A stretch of 64,000 nucleotides of DNA, taken from Planctomycetota bacterium (lineage in GTDB: Bacteria > Planctomycetota > B15-G4 > SIAN01). Positions 45,867 to 55,208 of the stretch are shown here, piece after piece; the stretch's first letter is position 1; each line of letters opens with the position of its first letter. The notes under the pieces are model-generated. The model saw only the letters and a list, made by a program, of their open reading frames with translations, did no database searches and was not told the DNA's origin. The position numbers and the translations under genes were made by a program. Where the stretch lies: assembly GCA_028289345.1 (NCBI GenBank), contig JANQQL010000020.1:204264-268263 (forward strand). Reading direction: 5' to 3'.

Positions 45867-47135
45867 CTACAGAATCAGTTCCCGCTCCCGCGCCAGTAGT
45901 GCCTTCCAGTCGTATTCCCGAGCGAACTCAGCCCCCTGGGTGCCCCAGTGCCGGCGCTTTTCTTCACTCTGGAGTAGCTCCAACAAGGCCCGTTCGAGCG
46001 GCTCGATTTCATAGGGCGCCGCGAGGCCACAGTCTCCCCGGCGAATGAGGTCGGCCGCTTCCGTTCCCTCGGTGGCAAGAACCGGCCGACCGGCGGCCAA
46101 CCCTTCGAGGACCTTGAGGGGACAGGCGTACTGGCGAAACGGAACTGGCTCCGAGTTGGCGAGGCCCACGTCGGCGTCTCTCCAAAGCTCGGGCAATTCC
46201 GCGGGAGGACGCTGGCCGAGGAATTCCACCAGATCCGCCACTCGATGCTCTTCGCACAGCGTCCGGAGCCGTGCTTCGTAGGCGGGAACTCCCTCTCCCG
46301 CAACTCGCAAGCGAACTTCAGGGCAAGTCTCCCGAACCCGCGGCAGGGCCTGGATCACCAATTCCAGCCCGCACCAACTGCTGAGATATCCGACGTACAG
46401 CAAGGTCGAGCCACTCGGCGCTCGCTCGCGGGCCACGGCAAAGGCCTGCCAATCCACCCCACTCGGCATCACCATCACCGAGTCCTGGCGCAGCGGCTGG
46501 CGGCGAGCCGCCAAGCGCTCCCCGATCGAGAACACCCGGTCAGCGCGGGGCAGCAAGAAGGTCTCGAGGCGAGCGGTGTACCAGCGTCGAAAGCGGTCGG
46601 CGACGAGGTCCGGTTCGTAGTCCCGGTCGTAGTAGATGACACGGTCGATGCGGCCCAGTTTTGCCAAACACCAACCAATCAACGTGCCCCAAGGCCCGAA
46701 GCCGAGGCAAACTCGAGCCTCGCCTCGATGACGCCAGGCCGCGTACAACAAACCAGGGACCAAGAACACGTCGCGCAACACCGAGAGAAACGACAAACCA
46801 CGGATCAGTCTCGTACGCCAAGAAGGGCCGCGATCCGTGGGAGAAGAGTCCGCGGCCTCGGCTTGGCGACGGACGCCGGCGAAGTAGTTGAAGAAGGAGT
46901 CCACTCCCACCAGGGTGACCCCCTCTTCGACCCGCTGCAAGCAGCGAAATCGCAGGGTGTCCCGAATCATGTGCAACACGCCAGGGGAGGTGGACAAGGA
47001 GCGATACACAACTTTGAGGTCGACCCCTTGGCGTCGATACTCGCGAACTCGGTGATGCTCCAAGTTGTTCCAGAACTTGTCGTAGTCGAGCACCGTGATC
47101 ATCAACAGGGACGGCCGCTCTGGCGATTCGTTCAC
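45867..47135 (-). CDS. Family 4 glycosyltransferase (GT4)
   Basis: A 422-residue retaining glycosyltransferase with a long N-terminal acceptor domain (FFNYFAGVRRQ; SFLSVLRDVFLVPGLLYAA is hydrophobic and may contact the membrane) and a C-terminal donor domain: VMVMPSGVDW, LLYVGYLSSWCGLELVIQAL, VRLRVAGEGVPAYE, LVEFLGQRPPAELPELWRDAD and LKVLEGLAAGRPVLATEGTE. The GTG at 47135 overlaps the upstream stop (GTGA). It probably builds the exopolysaccharide repeat. Confidence 0.9.
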   Translation of the reverse strand: MNESPERPSLLMITVLDYDKFWNNLEHHRVREYRRQGVDLKVVYRSLSTSPGVLHMIRDTLRFRCLQRVEEGVTLVGVDSFFNYFAGVRRQAEAADSSPTDRGPSWRTRLIRGLSFLSVLRDVFLVPGLLYAAWRHRGEARVCLGFGPWGTLIGWCLAKLGRIDRVIYYDRDYEPDLVADRFRRWYTARLETFLLPRADRVFSIGERLAARRQPLRQDSVMVMPSGVDWQAFAVARERAPSGSTLLYVGYLSSWCGLELVIQALPRVRETCPEVRLRVAGEGVPAYEARLRTLCEEHRVADLVEFLGQRPPAELPELWRDADVGLANSEPVPFRQYACPLKVLEGLAAGRPVLATEGTEAADLIRRGDCGLAAPYEIEPLERALLELLQSEEKRRHWGTQGAEFAREYDWKALLARERELIL

Positions 47136-50100
47136 TCGATGCGCACTCGCATCCACATCACCTCGTTCTTACGCAAGTCGCTCACCAGGCGAGAACCCGA
47201 GGTCACGATGACTGGACGCCGAGTCTCGAGGAACACGGCCTCCGCATCAAGGACGCGAATCTGCTTGGCCCCGGGGAACTCGAGCTGCAAACGGTTGTGG
47301 CGATTGGGCTCGTTGCGGTAGGCCGTGGCCGCGGCTTTCAGAGCATCGCGATGGGATCGCTTCAGGGCTCGCTCGCCGGCAATGGCATCTTCCAACGCCA
47401 TCGCGTCGCCGTAACCACCCACGTCTTCTGCCGTCCAACCGTGATCTTTCAGCGCTTGGAGTGCCGCTCGAACCGGAGGCTCGTAGCCTTTCTCCCACAA
47501 GAGCAGATCGAACTCATTGCCTCCCTCTTTCGACATGACCACCCTTGCTGCACCATCGCTGGAGGTGAACACCGCCACTCCCCGGGATTCGTGGGCCAGC
47601 TCGGAATAGTACTTGTGGACGTGGTAAATCGGTTTCTTGACTCCTTGCTGAGTGATGATTCCGTAGGGACCGAAACCATTCGGAATCGGCGGTTCCGCAT
47701 TGAACTCCTCCCACGCCGAAAACGTCTGGCAATCCAGCTCCGCCTCATAGAAGCCGAGCATGATCTCGGCAAAACTGAGCGTGGCCCAAGGAGTTCCTTT
47801 GAGGCGATACGGCACGTTCCACTCGGTGATCAAGTATTCGGGTTCCCCGCGAATGCCGGCCTTCTTCCAGGCAGAGTGGAACGTGTCCTTGGCCCGCTTC
47901 AGGTCAGAGAGCGGGCCGCCAAAGTAATGCCAAGAGATGAAGTCCATGGGCAACTTCTTGCGGCCGACAAAGCGGAGGAGTTCTAGATTGATCAGATCTC
48001 GATCGCCCTCGACTTTTCCGTTCCAATAGTTTGGCGCCGCTCCGCCGACTTTTGCGGTCGAAGAAACCTCACGGATCGAACGCACCGTGCGCTCGTACAA
48101 CTCGAGGTATTCCTCCCCCCCTTCTTTCCAGTACGCCTCGGGCTCGTTCCAGACCTCGAAGTAAGAAGGAACGCCGAACGATTCCACGAACTTCACGGTT
48201 TCCTGGACCATCTTGCCCCACACGTTCCAATCCTTGGGGCGCTGGGCATTGCAGTACTTCCAATGCCCCTCGAAGACTTCCATGTTGTCGGTGCGGCGCA
48301 GCCAATCGGGAGTGTAGTCCAGAATGATGATGATCTTGTCGTGCAACCGAGCCATGGCTTCCATGCTGGGACGCCTGGCATGGAGGTTGGCCAAGAACGA
48401 CTTCATGTCGGTTGCCGTGTGAGCGTCCCAAGAGAACACCCCCCACAATCGCGCCGTGTCATAAGAGTCGAATGCACGCAAGAAATGCGTCGTCCCCGCA
48501 TTGGTGCGAAAACCGTGAAAGGCCGATGACTCGAAAAGGTGGACGTACTCCCGCGAGAAGTCGGCGTCCGCCCAATCCACGGTCACCGGCGTCTCGTTCG
48601 CAGAAAGGTTTCGCGCAAAGCGTTCCGCCGTGCGCGACACTTCGGCCACGGCGGCAGTCGCCGTCGGCAGCGGCTCGTCTCCTCCCGCTCCTCGATGCAT
48701 GTGTTGATCCCACCAACCGGCCAGGGGATCGATGCCGTGCACCTGGACTTCGTCTCCCAGCGCCTGAGCCATGGCCACCTGGACGAGCGGTGAACGGAGT
48801 CCTTTGGCCAGATCCCCGGAGGCGCCGTCGGCCGCCTGAGTCATCCAAGAGTGCAATCGTTGCTGGTCGTCCAGGATGCGGTGGATCCGCTGGGCCAGCT
48901 GGTGAAGCTCGACCTGGCGGTAGGGGTTGAGGTTCCAGCCGGTCTGGGTTTTGACCAAGGCCCGGCCCAAACGCGAGCGTTTGCGAAACGCTTCCTCCCA
49001 CGCAACGCTTTGAGACTTTTGGGCCAGGATCCAAAGGATCAACTCCGAGGACAACAGCTTGCGCAGATTCCGGTGCAGGGAGTCACTGTCGGGAATTCGC
49101 CGCACCAAACCTTCGGCACGCATCTTCAACGCCCGAACGCGCGGACGAACCTGTTCGAAGCGATCGAGGAGTTTTGCCACTCCCTCGGGTCCCGCCTGCT
49201 TGAGCCGAGCTGCGGTCTGCTCGACGACTTTGGCGGGCAACTCGGCCAAGGACGGTGAATCCTGCAACGCAGGCAGGGTCATCAACGCCGCGAACAACGG
49301 ATCCGCCAACGCGTTGCCAAGACGCTTTTGCTGCGCATTCCCCGCCCGAAGCTGCTGACCCCGCTCCCCCAGCAACCGCGAGGTTTCTTGCAACGCATCG
49401 ATCAACGGAATGCTTCGAGCGACTCGCTGTTCCGCATCACTCCGCCGCTCCTCCGCCAGGAGGAACGAACCATCCGGTTGCCGCTCCAGCAGCCGCAGCA
49501 AGATGTCTCGCAAGGGATCGGCTCGAACGAAGCGCGCGAGGTGATCGACGTACACCGCCTCCGCCGCATGTTCGCGTTGCAAGGCGGATCGCAAGCTCCG
49601 CTGGACCGGATGCTTGGTCGGCAATGAGTCGGCAATCTCCCCGAGAACGTCGCGCAGGGGAGCCAGGGCCTGCTCGGACACGTCGGCCACCGGAGTCATG
49701 TCGAAGCGGAACCAAGAGTTGCCGATCTGCGGCTCCCAGCATTCCTTTTGGTAGTCCGTCCAAGCGCCCGCCAAAGCCGCGGCGCGCTGCGCTTCTTCCC
49801 ACTCAGTAACGGTGTGGGCGAGAGCCAGCTTGCCTGCCGCCGACGACCAGGATTCCTGGCGAGCACGGCCTTGTTTGGATTTGGTTTCCAAGCCCGCCAA
49901 GCGCTCTTCCAAGCGGTCGTTCCAGGAATCCTCAAACCTCGTTCCCGTTCGAGTCGGACGCTCTCCGGGAGACGACGGGGCAGGAGACGGTCGAGGAGCC
50001 GGGGCGGGTTCGGGGCTCGGCGCCGTCGGTGCCGAACGAGAATTGTCCCTTCGGCGCTTGGCCTTGGCAGCGAGGCGGGCGCAACCGGCATCCACCAGCA

Positions 50101-50149
50101 GCACGGCAAGCAAGAGGAGCCAAGCTCCTCGCAACGGCATGTTCATCAT
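47132..50149 (-). CDS. Large GH39-like glycoside hydrolase lipoprotein
   Basis: A 1,005-residue exported enzyme. The signal (GAWLLLLAVLLVDAGC) ends in a lipobox, followed by a Pro/Arg-rich linker and a ~450-residue helical region with no recognised domain. The C-terminal half is a TIM-barrel of the GH39/GH-A type: acid/base Glu near residue 668 in FEVWNEPEAYW, and a nucleophile candidate near 775 in LITEWNVPYR, plus MDFISWHYFGGP. Such enzymes cleave beta-xylosides or uronic-acid glycosides. In this locus it probably trims or releases the exported polymer at the outer membrane. AAAGGG precedes the ATGATG start. Confidence 0.82.
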   Translation of the reverse strand: MMNMPLRGAWLLLLAVLLVDAGCARLAAKAKRRRDNSRSAPTAPSPEPAPAPRPSPAPSSPGERPTRTGTRFEDSWNDRLEERLAGLETKSKQGRARQESWSSAAGKLALAHTVTEWEEAQRAAALAGAWTDYQKECWEPQIGNSWFRFDMTPVADVSEQALAPLRDVLGEIADSLPTKHPVQRSLRSALQREHAAEAVYVDHLARFVRADPLRDILLRLLERQPDGSFLLAEERRSDAEQRVARSIPLIDALQETSRLLGERGQQLRAGNAQQKRLGNALADPLFAALMTLPALQDSPSLAELPAKVVEQTAARLKQAGPEGVAKLLDRFEQVRPRVRALKMRAEGLVRRIPDSDSLHRNLRKLLSSELILWILAQKSQSVAWEEAFRKRSRLGRALVKTQTGWNLNPYRQVELHQLAQRIHRILDDQQRLHSWMTQAADGASGDLAKGLRSPLVQVAMAQALGDEVQVHGIDPLAGWWDQHMHRGAGGDEPLPTATAAVAEVSRTAERFARNLSANETPVTVDWADADFSREYVHLFESSAFHGFRTNAGTTHFLRAFDSYDTARLWGVFSWDAHTATDMKSFLANLHARRPSMEAMARLHDKIIIILDYTPDWLRRTDNMEVFEGHWKYCNAQRPKDWNVWGKMVQETVKFVESFGVPSYFEVWNEPEAYWKEGGEEYLELYERTVRSIREVSSTAKVGGAAPNYWNGKVEGDRDLINLELLRFVGRKKLPMDFISWHYFGGPLSDLKRAKDTFHSAWKKAGIRGEPEYLITEWNVPYRLKGTPWATLSFAEIMLGFYEAELDCQTFSAWEEFNAEPPIPNGFGPYGIITQQGVKKPIYHVHKYYSELAHESRGVAVFTSSDGAARVVMSKEGGNEFDLLLWEKGYEPPVRAALQALKDHGWTAEDVGGYGDAMALEDAIAGERALKRSHRDALKAAATAYRNEPNRHNRLQLEFPGAKQIRVLDAEAVFLETRRPVIVTSGSRLVSDLRKNEVMWMRVRIE

Positions 50150-50220
50150 CACCCTTTCTCGACACCTTTTCTCGGCCGCAAGAATCCCCATCAGAAGTCT
50201 AACAGGCTCGCGGATTGGCG

Positions 50221-51474
50221 TCAGACCGTGGGCCGTGCCCCGTCCACCACGTCACGGAGGAAGCGTTCCAAGCGGTCCTGAATGCGTTCCACGTCGTAGT
50301 CCCGAGTCACACACTGATGACCGCCGCGCGCCACTCGGTGCCGCACTTCTTCCTCCCGATGGAGCCGCTCGAGCTGCTTGGCCAGGTCCTCGCCATCCCC
50401 CGTTTCGTAAACGAGGGCATTGTCCCCGTGTCGTACGTACTCCCGGTGACCGCCAGTCAGGGTCGTCACCACAGGAAGTCCACAAGCCATTGCTTCGAGC
50501 AGTACCAACGGAAACCGTTCCGTGCCCACCGAAGAGAACACCAACACGTCATGGCTTTGATAGGTCAACGCCAGCTGCTCTTGAGTCCGGGCTCCCAGGT
50601 ACTCGACCTGCCCGTCGAGACCCAGTTCTTGCTGCAAGTGACCGAGTTCCTGCCGATAGGTCGGATGGTCTTCGGGGCCGACCACGGTCAATTGCTGCCG
50701 GATGCCTCGCTGCTGGCAAGAGGCCATCGCGCGAAGAATCGTATCGATGCCCTTCAAGGGCTCGACACGCCCCACAAACAGCAGCTTCGTTGCGCTCTCC
50801 GGAAACTCGCTCCGTCGGGGAAAGCGCTGCAAGTCGACGCCATTGGGAATCACTCCCGCGAGTTCCACCTTGTGCCCCGCGTGAAGGTATTCGTCGCGGC
50901 AGCTTTCACTCACGAACGCCACGTTGTGCCAAGGAGGAAAGGCTGGACTGTCTCGGAACCACTTGCGCAACAGGACTTCCAGCACCCACTTGCCGCCGAA
51001 TCCCACCACCAGGCCCTTCACCAGACGACGCTCCGGCCGATACGGTTGACGCTGCCACGAATCTTCCCAGCGTTCCCGACGGCTCTGCACCAGCCAGCGA
51101 TCATGGACGTAATACGCCACCGGCGTGCGCTCGTGATTCAGTTCCTCGCGAAGTCCGTCCGGCAGCCGGCTCAAGTTCCACACCATCACCAGATCGGGTT
51201 GCTCCTGCTCCAGGAGTTCCCGCAGGCACTGACGGTTCGGGAGGTCGAAGGACATCATCCCACGCAATCGCTTCCCCAGGGAATCGGACGTGTAGCAGCG
51301 CAAGCGGCGCAAGACCCGCGCCCGACTGGACGGGTCGGTTTCGCCGCGAGTGGACGTCAACACCACGACTTCGTGTCCACGCGCCACCAGGGATTCCACC
51401 CCGCTTCGGCAAGCCTGGGGGTATCCGCCTCGGGCAGGCGGCGGATAGAGATCCTGCAAGACGACGATCTTCAC
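50221..51474 (-). CDS. Family 4 glycosyltransferase (GT4)
   Basis: A 417-residue enzyme: MKIVVLQDLYPPPARGGYPQACRSGVE with HEVVVLTSTR is the acceptor-side start, and the donor domain has VIPNGVDLQRF, LLFVGRVEPLKGIDTILRAM, LTVVGPEDHPTYRQEL, VEYLGARTQEQLALTYQ and the EX7E segment SVGTERFPLVLLEAMACGLPV. It begins at a GTG nine bases after the deacetylase stop. A third GT4 in the locus, with the same general role as the others. Confidence 0.92.
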   Translation of the reverse strand: MKIVVLQDLYPPPARGGYPQACRSGVESLVARGHEVVVLTSTRGETDPSSRARVLRRLRCYTSDSLGKRLRGMMSFDLPNRQCLRELLEQEQPDLVMVWNLSRLPDGLREELNHERTPVAYYVHDRWLVQSRRERWEDSWQRQPYRPERRLVKGLVVGFGGKWVLEVLLRKWFRDSPAFPPWHNVAFVSESCRDEYLHAGHKVELAGVIPNGVDLQRFPRRSEFPESATKLLFVGRVEPLKGIDTILRAMASCQQRGIRQQLTVVGPEDHPTYRQELGHLQQELGLDGQVEYLGARTQEQLALTYQSHDVLVFSSVGTERFPLVLLEAMACGLPVVTTLTGGHREYVRHGDNALVYETGDGEDLAKQLERLHREEEVRHRVARGGHQCVTRDYDVERIQDRLERFLRDVVDGARPTV

Positions 51475-51483
51475 CGCGTCGTC

Positions 51484-52485
51484 TCAGTCGACAAAAAACC
51501 GCTCCAGCTCGCGTGCGAATTCATCTTTGGTCCAGTTACGCACGACGTAACGCGTCAGCCGGTACGGATCCAGATTGGTCGAATCGAGGCTGCCGGGAAC
51601 GATGGTGCAGGCCGCCTCGAATCCCTCTTCGCGCACAATGTCCACGGAGTGGCGGTCAAAATCCGTCGCCATGCCGAATGGATAGGCGAAGAAACGCACC
51701 TTCTGTCGAGTCAGCGCTTCCAGTCGCTCGCGACCCGCCACGATCTCTTGGCGCTGATGCTCCCGAGACAAAGAAGACAGGACCGGGTGGCGATGGGTAT
51801 GTCCCCCCACCTCCACCAACCCGCCGCGAATCAACTCGCGCACTTCCGACTCGCTCATCGGGTAGTTGTGTTCCCGCGACACGGCACTGGCCCCTGACCA
51901 TCGAGTCAATTGATTGAGCGCTTCTTGCCGAGCCCCCTCGTCCAAGGAACGCAGGTGCGCATGGACCTTCCAAAAGAAGGGAGTGCGCGAGCCCTCCGGA
52001 ACCTTCCATCGATGGCTGCCGTGCGGAAGTGCGAGTTCCAGCGTGTCTGGCAGTTGCCCGGGCAGCATGAGAATGCGCTCGAGCGCGTCCCACCAGAACT
52101 CCTCCTGGCGACCGGTGTAGCCGGTGCTCACGAACACCGTGGCCGGCACCTTGGCATCTTCCAGCAAGGGACGGGCGCCCAACAGGTTGTCGCGATAGCC
52201 GTCGTCAAAGGTCACGGCCACGGCTCGGGGCGGCAGGTCTCGCGAGCGAAGACCCTCGACACAGCGGGCCAAGGAAACCGGTTCCGCCCGATCGTGTAGC
52301 ACCTCCAGGTGATCCGCAAAGCGCTCCGGGGTGGTCGCCAGGTCGCAGGTGTCCAGCGGCAAACTGGCCACACGGTGGTAGGCAAGGATCACCGCTCCCG
52401 GCACTCGTTGCCGACGCCGACGTCGCCACGGACGCAGGCTTCGGTGAACCGTTCGCTTCAGTCGTCGAATTCCCGGCACTCGCAC
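51484..52485 (-). CDS. Polysaccharide deacetylase (NodB-type)
   Basis: A 333-residue family 4 carbohydrate esterase. The core starts AVILAYHRVASLP and has the metal/catalytic motif AVAVTFDDGYRDN, then VPATVFVSTGYTG, VEVGGHTHRHPVLSSL with the metal histidines, and RFFAYPFGMATDFDRHSV. The very basic N-terminus (RRLKRTVHRSLRPWRRRRRQR) is odd: it may bind the membrane or be a non-classical export signal. It would remove N- or O-acetyl groups from the exopolysaccharide or its precursor. Confidence 0.9.
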   Translation of the reverse strand: MRVPGIRRLKRTVHRSLRPWRRRRRQRVPGAVILAYHRVASLPLDTCDLATTPERFADHLEVLHDRAEPVSLARCVEGLRSRDLPPRAVAVTFDDGYRDNLLGARPLLEDAKVPATVFVSTGYTGRQEEFWWDALERILMLPGQLPDTLELALPHGSHRWKVPEGSRTPFFWKVHAHLRSLDEGARQEALNQLTRWSGASAVSREHNYPMSESEVRELIRGGLVEVGGHTHRHPVLSSLSREHQRQEIVAGRERLEALTRQKVRFFAYPFGMATDFDRHSVDIVREEGFEAACTIVPGSLDSTNLDPYRLTRYVVRNWTKDEFARELERFFVD

Positions 52486-52509
52486 CGCAGACTCACCCGG
52501 CTGGAACCA

Positions 52510-53328
52510 TCATGGATTGGTCACGATCGTGGTTCGGGTTTCGACGTCGACGCCATCGGTGATGTTGTCGTACAGGTCGTAGCCGATCACCCCCGCGGAG
52601 ACGCCCTGCAACACCGGATTGATCCACGTGGAAAGGTGACGGGCGAAACGGTCGACTTCTGCCAACGCCGAGGGCGGGAAGTAGAGGATGTCTCCCGGCT
52701 CGAGCAACGGGTTGCTTTCGAAGTTGCCCCTCGCGAACAAGCCCTCCAGATCCAGGACGCGCTGCACCGGTCCTTCCGATTCCAGTCGATGGAGGAAGAC
52801 TTTGGTCTCGCTGGCATCGCGAGTCAGTCCGCCGGCCGAGGCAAGCATCTCGATCACGGTCATCCCACTTGCCAGCGCGTAGAGTCCCGGACTGCGCACC
52901 TCGCCGAGGACCACCACCTTGCGGCTGCGGCTTTGCACGACCTCCACCGAGACCTGAGGATCGACCAGGTAGCGATCCAAGGCGGCGGTCACCGCTCCTC
53001 TCAGTTCCCAACCACTGATCCCCAAGACGTCGAGCTCGCCCGCCAGAGGAAGGAACACCCTGCCGGACGGGGGAATGCGAAGGTCCTTGGACAGCTCGGG
53101 ATGGCGAAACACCTGGACGCGGATTTCGTCCCCGGGACCCAAGGTCGCGTCTTTGAGTTCCATCGAGGGAGTCGGAAAGGACAGACCCGAGTCGTCGAAG
53201 CTGGCTTCCCGGGCAGTTTCCGGGGGGCGCTGGTAGGGCGAGCAGGCAGGAGGCGCCAGGCTGAGAACCACCAGGGCCGCGCCGACGACTCCGGTTCCCC
53301 GCCGCCCGCTGCGGCGGGAACGGTTCAG
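52510..53328 (-). CDS. Wza-like polysaccharide export lipoprotein
   Basis: A 272-residue outer-membrane export protein. The best start is a CTG at 53328 overlapping the TGA of the upstream gene (CTGA), which yields NRSRRSGRRG, the hydrophobic GVVGAALVVLSLAPPAC and a lipobox; no ATG, GTG or TTG gives an intact signal. The Poly_export domain is LGPGDEIRVQVFRHPELSKDL, IPPSGRVFLPLAGELDVLG and YLVDPQVSVEVV, followed by SLBB repeats (KVVVLGEVRSPGLYAL, MTVIEMLASAGGLTRDAS, LLEPGDILYFPPSAL). The domains form the periplasmic part of the export channel. Length is shorter than E. coli Wza. Confidence 0.88.
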   Translation of the reverse strand: MNRSRRSGRRGTGVVGAALVVLSLAPPACSPYQRPPETAREASFDDSGLSFPTPSMELKDATLGPGDEIRVQVFRHPELSKDLRIPPSGRVFLPLAGELDVLGISGWELRGAVTAALDRYLVDPQVSVEVVQSRSRKVVVLGEVRSPGLYALASGMTVIEMLASAGGLTRDASETKVFLHRLESEGPVQRVLDLEGLFARGNFESNPLLEPGDILYFPPSALAEVDRFARHLSTWINPVLQGVSAGVIGYDLYDNITDGVDVETRTTIVTNP

Positions 53329-55208
53329 ACAGCACCGGTCCGAGAGATCATCACGGGAATGGTCTTGCACAGGATTCGCAGGTCCAGAAGGAGAGACTGG
53401 TCTCGAACGTAGGCCACATCGTACTCGATCCAGCCCTCGAAGCCGGTGTCGCCCCGGCCATTGACCTGCCACAAACCCGTGATGCCCGGCTTCACGCGCA
53501 AACGAAGGTCCCGCCACTTGGGAGCCCACTTCATTTCTTCCATGACCAGCGGACGGGGACCGACCAAGCTCATGTCCCCGCGCACCACGTTGAAGAGCTG
53601 AGGAAGCTCGTCGAGGCTGAGCTTGCGCAGGAATGCCCCGAGTCGGGTGCGACGCGGATCTCGACTCATTTTGAACATCGGACCGGTGACCTCGTTGCGG
53701 TTGGCGAGGCGCAGCTTCTGCTGCTCGGCGGCCGTGATCATGGTCCGGAACTTGTACATCGGGAACTCACGCCCGTTCTTCCCGACCCGCCGCTGGACGA
53801 AGAACACCGGCCCACGGGAATCCCATTTCACCGCCAGCGCCAGCACAGCCAACAACGGGGACAGGCCCACCAGCAGGGAACCGCTGACGACCAAATCCAC
53901 CAGTCGCTTGCTCCAGTCGAACGCGCGCCGACGTCGCCGCCAGCCGCGCAGTGGTCGCATTCCCCCTCCACCCCGGGGCCCTCCGGAAACGAAGAACCGG
54001 TCGCTGTCGTCGCCCAGGCCCAGCAAGTTCAGTCGTCCGCGGCAGGCCTGGTCTTCGACCAGAACGGCATTCTGTACATCTTCCCCGGCCGGGATCGAGC
54101 AACCGTGGGCCACCACGCTGTAGGACACGGAAGCGTGACGGCCAACCGTGCAGGCGTTCCATAGGAAGCTCTCGCGAACGAGGGCTCCTTCTTTGACTTC
54201 GGTGCCGGCCCCGAGGACCACCGGACCGATGATCTGCGCTCCGGCGTGGATCCGGCAGCGCGGTCCCACCATCACCGGACCCAGCAGATAAGCGTCCGGG
54301 GAGATTTCGCAGTCCTTCGCGACTCGGACCCCCTGGGTGATCTGAGTTTCTCCGGTGTGGTCCGATTCGCGTTCGGCCCAACCGTTCAACAAAATGCCCC
54401 GGGTCAGCTGGAAGTAGTCGGCCACACTGCGAATGCGCGGCAGCGGACGATCCAGGGCGTAGGCATAGATCGCCGAGCCTTGATCGCTGAGGTCAGACAC
54501 CAGCTGCTCTTTGATGTCCGCATAGTCGCCGTGCACCAATCCTTCCAGGACCGCCGGTTCGAACACATAAATCCCGGTCGGCCGCATCGGACGTTCACTG
54601 CGGGACTCGTGCAAGACCTGAAGCGCTTCGACCCGTCCATCGACGGAGAGTTTCAAATGCTCTCCATCCTGACTGACGCTCTTGGGCTCCACGACCATGG
54701 TCGCGGCCGCGTTGCGCTTGCGATGAACTTCGAACACCTTGCCCAAGTCGATCCCATCCAGCCAAACATCGGGACCCAGAACCACGAAGGAGGAATCGCC
54801 GAGGAACCCTTGCAGGTCTTTCAAGCAGCCAGCAGCGCCTTTGACTCCGTCATCGACCTTGCAAAGCACTCGCAACGGGCGATCGCTGGATTCGGCGCGC
54901 GCGACCGACGAGTTCGCGGAGACTTGACCGTTGGCGCTCCCGTTGCCTTCTTGGGACTCGTACTCGCGCTGCGCGACCTCTTGGTAATGACGCAGCAGCT
55001 GAACCGTCTGCTCACACGAGGTGGTGGCTTTCGACAGACACACCACGACCTCCTGAATCCCGTGCTTCTGAAGAGCCAGAAGCAAGTGAGTCAGCAGGGG
55101 TCGTCCCTCCGCCATGGGGAACCCGAGTGGCGAATAGCAGTTGGCGAGGCCGAAGTCGGCGCGGCCCGGCCCGCCCGCAAGGATCACAGCTTTCAACGGA
55201 ACCCTCAT
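53325..55208 (-). CDS. Degenerate nucleotidyltransferase/left-handed helix fused to exopolysaccharide phosphoglycosyltransferase
   Basis: A 627-residue fusion. Residues 1-~250 resemble sugar nucleotidyltransferases (VPLKAVILAGGPGRADFG), but the canonical GxGTRL-type loop and GD metal motif are altered (GGPGRADF, VVLGPDVWLDG), so catalysis is doubtful. Residues ~290-400 are a hexapeptide left-handed beta-helix (GPVMVGPRCRIHAGAQIIGP). The last ~190 residues are a bacterial sugar transferase: KRLVDLVVSGSLLVG, RVGKNGREFPMYKFRTM, the catalytic pair in KLSLDELPQLFNVVRGDMSLVGPRPL, and KPGITGLWQVNGRG. It would put the first sugar-phosphate on undecaprenyl phosphate. It is the most upstream gene of the locus. 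Confidence 0.9.
   Translation of the reverse strand: MRVPLKAVILAGGPGRADFGLANCYSPLGFPMAEGRPLLTHLLLALQKHGIQEVVVCLSKATTSCEQTVQLLRHYQEVAQREYESQEGNGSANGQVSANSSVARAESSDRPLRVLCKVDDGVKGAAGCLKDLQGFLGDSSFVVLGPDVWLDGIDLGKVFEVHRKRNAAATMVVEPKSVSQDGEHLKLSVDGRVEALQVLHESRSERPMRPTGIYVFEPAVLEGLVHGDYADIKEQLVSDLSDQGSAIYAYALDRPLPRIRSVADYFQLTRGILLNGWAERESDHTGETQITQGVRVAKDCEISPDAYLLGPVMVGPRCRIHAGAQIIGPVVLGAGTEVKEGALVRESFLWNACTVGRHASVSYSVVAHGCSIPAGEDVQNAVLVEDQACRGRLNLLGLGDDSDRFFVSGGPRGGGGMRPLRGWRRRRRAFDWSKRLVDLVVSGSLLVGLSPLLAVLALAVKWDSRGPVFFVQRRVGKNGREFPMYKFRTMITAAEQQKLRLANRNEVTGPMFKMSRDPRRTRLGAFLRKLSLDELPQLFNVVRGDMSLVGPRPLVMEEMKWAPKWRDLRLRVKPGITGLWQVNGRGDTGFEGWIEYDVAYVRDQSLLLDLRILCKTIPVMISRTGAV

Noticed and set aside
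49812..51917. 701-residue plus-strand open frame
   Set aside because: It is antisense to the GH39-like and GT4 genes. The composition is Arg/Pro/Ser-rich with no domain.
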